64,000 bases of DNA from contig JAEZCE010000016.1 in the NCBI GenBank assembly GCA_023429995.1, positions 75,045-139,044 on the forward strand, in the 5' to 3' direction. The position numbers and the translations under genes are program-made. Below are positions 62,024 through 64,000 of the stretch, piece after piece; the first letter of the stretch is position 1; every line of letters starts with the position of its first letter. This stretch comes from Bacillota bacterium (GTDB lineage: Bacteria; Bacillota; UBA4882; UBA8346). The notes beneath the pieces are model-generated. The model saw nothing but the letters and a program-made list of their open reading frames with translations, was not told the origin of the DNA and searched no databases.

Positions 62024-63085
62024 ATGGAAATCAAAGGTAGCAATCTTTCAACAATTCATTCAGCATATGAACTTGCTAATAGTCAAACTAAACAACTATT
62101 TGATGTGATCAATGGTAAAAATATCACAACAATTCATTCGGCTCATTCGGCATCTGAACTTGCTAATGTGAAGAAAAGTTATGATGAAATGGTTAAAACA
62201 ACTAAGTACGAACGACTTATGGATTGGATTAAACAATATAGTGAAAAACCTCTTGTCATTGAAGAAGCTGAAAAGCAAGCTAGACAAGTAATAGATTGGG
62301 CTAATAAATATAATGAGCTTTATCCAGAGTCGATATCAAATATTCTTGAAAAGCGATTGGAGAAACTACCTTCAAAAGATGTACTGCAATTCCGCCCATA
62401 TCAATTACCTGGTATTTTTGGAATATTAGATATCATAAAATCTATTGATGAAACGGAAATAACTGACTTTTATAATTATTTAAATAAGTACCGAATGCTG
62501 GGATTGAATCACCCAATAGGGAAAAAAATATTTGACACAATCAAAGAAAAAGCTGATTCTCATGAAGAAAAAGACTTTTATAATGCTAACGGGATATCTT
62601 TATTTAGAGGGCGAATCCGATCTAAAAAATTAAATAGGCCACTAACCGATGATGAAATATGGAATGCTCCATATGGACTATCTGGACAAGGTAGATATAA
62701 TGGTCCTGGCCAAGGTTACCTGTATTATTCTGATAATTTAGATTGTTCAGTTAGTGAGTTAAGCCCTTCTAAAAAGCAAATTATCGATATTGCAGAACGA
62801 CGGTTAAATTGTAATGCAAATATATTAAACCTTTTTGATATTGAATGTCCCTTAATTAGTTATTCATCATTTTCAGTAGGAACTGATAAAATGACAATTG
62901 ACCCTGCTTATTTAATACCAAATTTTTTGGGAGAGTGTTGCAAAATTGCAGGTATAGACGGTCTTCGTTATAAAAGTACAAAAATGCCAGAATCAAGTTG
63001 TTATGTTTTTTTCGATTATCAACAAAAGTGGTTTGAGAGTATAAGTGTTAAATCTATAGAGTATAAAAAAGGGAAAACCGTATAA
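62024..63085 (+). CDS. RES-domain protein (NAD-degrading toxin fold)
   Basis: A 353-aa protein. The N-terminal ~60 residues hold two imperfect repeats (LSTIHSAYELAN and ITTIHSAHSASELAN); a helical region follows; the C-terminal ~165 residues form a RES domain: LFRGRIR with Arg195, GRYNGPGQGYLYYSDNLDCS at 223-242, then SVSEL. RES toxins degrade NAD+. ATG 62024 has GAAGAGGA about ten bases upstream; ATG 62015 lies too close to it. The long N-terminal region is unlike classical RES toxins (about 150-230 aa), so it may sense something. It is convergent with a small XRE gene. Confidence 0.75.
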   Translation: MEIKGSNLSTIHSAYELANSQTKQLFDVINGKNITTIHSAHSASELANVKKSYDEMVKTTKYERLMDWIKQYSEKPLVIEEAEKQARQVIDWANKYNELYPESISNILEKRLEKLPSKDVLQFRPYQLPGIFGILDIIKSIDETEITDFYNYLNKYRMLGLNHPIGKKIFDTIKEKADSHEEKDFYNANGISLFRGRIRSKKLNRPLTDDEIWNAPYGLSGQGRYNGPGQGYLYYSDNLDCSVSELSPSKKQIIDIAERRLNCNANILNLFDIECPLISYSSFSVGTDKMTIDPAYLIPNFLGECCKIAGIDGLRYKSTKMPESSCYVFFDYQQKWFESISVKSIEYKKGKTV

Positions 63086-63150
63086 TTAGTGCATATAATA
63101 AACCGGTTAATTGGCAAAGCGAAATTGACTCCTAATGTAATTTGCTCATA

Positions 63151-63351
63151 CTATTTTTTTAAAAACTCTATTAAATCCCCTGGTTGGCAATCTAATACAT
63201 TGCATAACTTATCAATAACTTCAAGAGAAACATATTCATTCGTATTTAATCTCGCCATTGTTCCCCACGAAATATCCGCCATTTTGAGCAAATCTTGTTT
63301 TTTTATACCTCTGTCAATAAGTAACTTTTGAAACGGTTTATAACTTATCAA
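63151..63351 (-). CDS. Small XRE-family DNA-binding protein
   Basis: A 66-aa protein made almost wholly of an XRE helix-turn-helix (DRGIKKQDLLKMADISWGTM and then VIDKLCNVLDCQPGDLIEF), like YozG-type regulators. ATG at 63351 has GGAGG about ten bases upstream in the minus direction. It lies tail-to-tail with the RES-domain gene, 65 bp apart. It lacks the C-terminal RES-binding domain of classical Xre antitoxins, so an antitoxin role is not shown. Confidence 0.8.
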   Translation of the reverse strand: MISYKPFQKLLIDRGIKKQDLLKMADISWGTMARLNTNEYVSLEVIDKLCNVLDCQPGDLIEFLKK

Positions 63352-63601
63352 CTAAAATCCTCCCTGGTAAAGTCATCTTTCTTTGAAAATAAGGATTTAG
63401 CCAAATTACAAGAAAATATTGACAACATTCTCTATTGTGTTATAATAATATCTAACAAATCATAAATTTCTCTAATGAAATAGAGATTACAATCAAGCCT
63501 TTATCGCATTATTATTTAACCAAAACTTTGTAAAGATTATTTATTCTACATTTTGCCAAGGCTTTCCTTTATATTGGATAAAAATAGGAAGGAGCCCCGC
63601 C

Positions 63602-63761
63602 ATGAACTCCCACTCCCATCCTAAGTAACGGCAAAAAAGTACCTCAGCTCCGCCTGTCTGGCCAGTGGCTGGAGCGGTGCGGTTTTAAACCCGGCTGCAA
63701 CTATACAGTCAGCGAACTGTCAGGGTGTTTGCTACTGATGGTGGACAAAAATAAAAAGTGA
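63602..63761 (+). pseudogene. SymE-family toxin gene with frameshift
   Basis: A GGAAGGAG site precedes ATG 63602, which reads MNSHSHPK and stops. One base of shift at about 63618-63630 leads into GKKVPQLRLSGQWLERCGF and KPGCNYTVSELSGCLLLMV, the SymE signature (LRLSGxWLxxxGFxxG). So the start and ribosome site are in one frame and the conserved domain in another. This is a disrupted gene, or a sequencing indel. Confidence 0.65.
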
Positions 63762-64000
63762 AACGGGTAAAGGGCGATGTTTTATTGCTGGGATATGTGC
63801 CGGGAACTTTCATTTAGACAAAAATAATCAACAATCATACGAACTTCTGCCTTTAAGGAGGGAGGCAGGCGCCCAATGTCATAAGGCTATGCTGTAAAAA
63901 ACCGGAAAAAGATGTTTGATTACATCTCCACCCCAACGTGAACGATGGGGCTAGGTATATTAAAAATATTCTAAAGGCCTTCCAGGCCTCGGTGTGTATT
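63762..64000. other. Gene-free end of window
   Basis: No gene supported. AGGCCTTCCAGGCCT near 63976-63990 is a short palindrome. AGGAGGGAGG at about 63857 has no convincing reading frame behind it within the window. The gap 63352-63600 between the XRE gene and the SymE remnant is AT-rich and probably holds the promoter of the XRE gene. Confidence 0.4.

Noticed and set aside
1..64000. tRNA, rRNA or known riboswitch
   Set aside because: I looked for cloverleaf-like and rRNA-like stretches and common riboswitch cores by eye and saw none; a covariance-model scan would be decisive.

Overview
The window looks like chromosomal DNA of a saccharolytic, probably anaerobic member of the Bacillota (Firmicutes) with a Gram-negative-type (diderm) envelope. 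Strong AGGAGG-type ribosome binding sites, several TTG/GTG starts, a Spo0E-like protein, YesM/YesN-type two-component genes and a Bcd/Etf cluster with a ferredoxin-domain EtfA point to Firmicutes. A Kdo/lipid A gene run (waaA, lpxK, kdsA, kdsC, kdsD) and a secreted protein ending in an Omp85-like barrel point to an outer membrane. A Limnochordia/Hydrogenispora-like lineage would fit, but this is inference. I found no rRNA, tRNA or CRISPR array.

Layout. 1-9.2 kb: sugar locus 1, with a GH4 glycosidase (cut by the window edge), a binding protein, two ABC permeases, a PfkB-type kinase and a LytS/YesM-AraC/YesN two-component system. 9.3-11 kb: XRE-cupin regulator divergent from an EamA transporter. 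11-12.5 kb: accessory patch with a small hypothetical gene, a 21-bp repeat array and decayed repeats. 12.5-19.2 kb: sugar locus 2, with a binding protein, two permeases, a GH94 phosphorylase and a cupin. No ABC ATPase is linked to either sugar transporter, so a shared MsmK-type ATPase elsewhere is likely. 19.2-31.5 kb: envelope and export genes, comprising an ArnT-like glycosyltransferase, an ECF sigma factor with a membrane partner, two ABC ATPases, an ABC-2 permease fused to a large extracytoplasmic domain, and an MA-type peptidase/propeller/barrel protein. 31.9-37.5 kb: Kdo and lipid A genes. 37.7-41.1 kb: acyl-CoA dehydrogenase and EtfBA with a small MITE between them. 41.2-45.2 kb: secreted CBM2-CE2 esterase and small regulators. 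45.3-50.9 kb: TetR, DUF5692-like membrane protein, HypB, a 921-residue Fe-S/FAD oxidoreductase and HypA, with no hydrogenase subunit. 51-55.7 kb: decayed and repeat-rich DNA with a second 21-bp array, a primase/helicase-like ATPase and a second copy of the small hypothetical family. 55.8-63.8 kb: visibly AT-rich defence-like island.

The most interesting part is the last island. It carries a two-gene Hachiman system (HamA nuclease, HamB helicase) followed by a third gene with a HEPN-like Arg-x6-His motif. The cassette is bracketed by two direct copies of a ~345-bp sequence about 5 kb apart. Next come a one-TM protein, a RES-domain protein facing a small XRE protein, and a frameshifted SymE-like toxin gene. 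The second noteworthy signal is a heptad-coding 21-bp minisatellite present at two loci 40 kb apart, each near a member of the same uncharacterised protein family.
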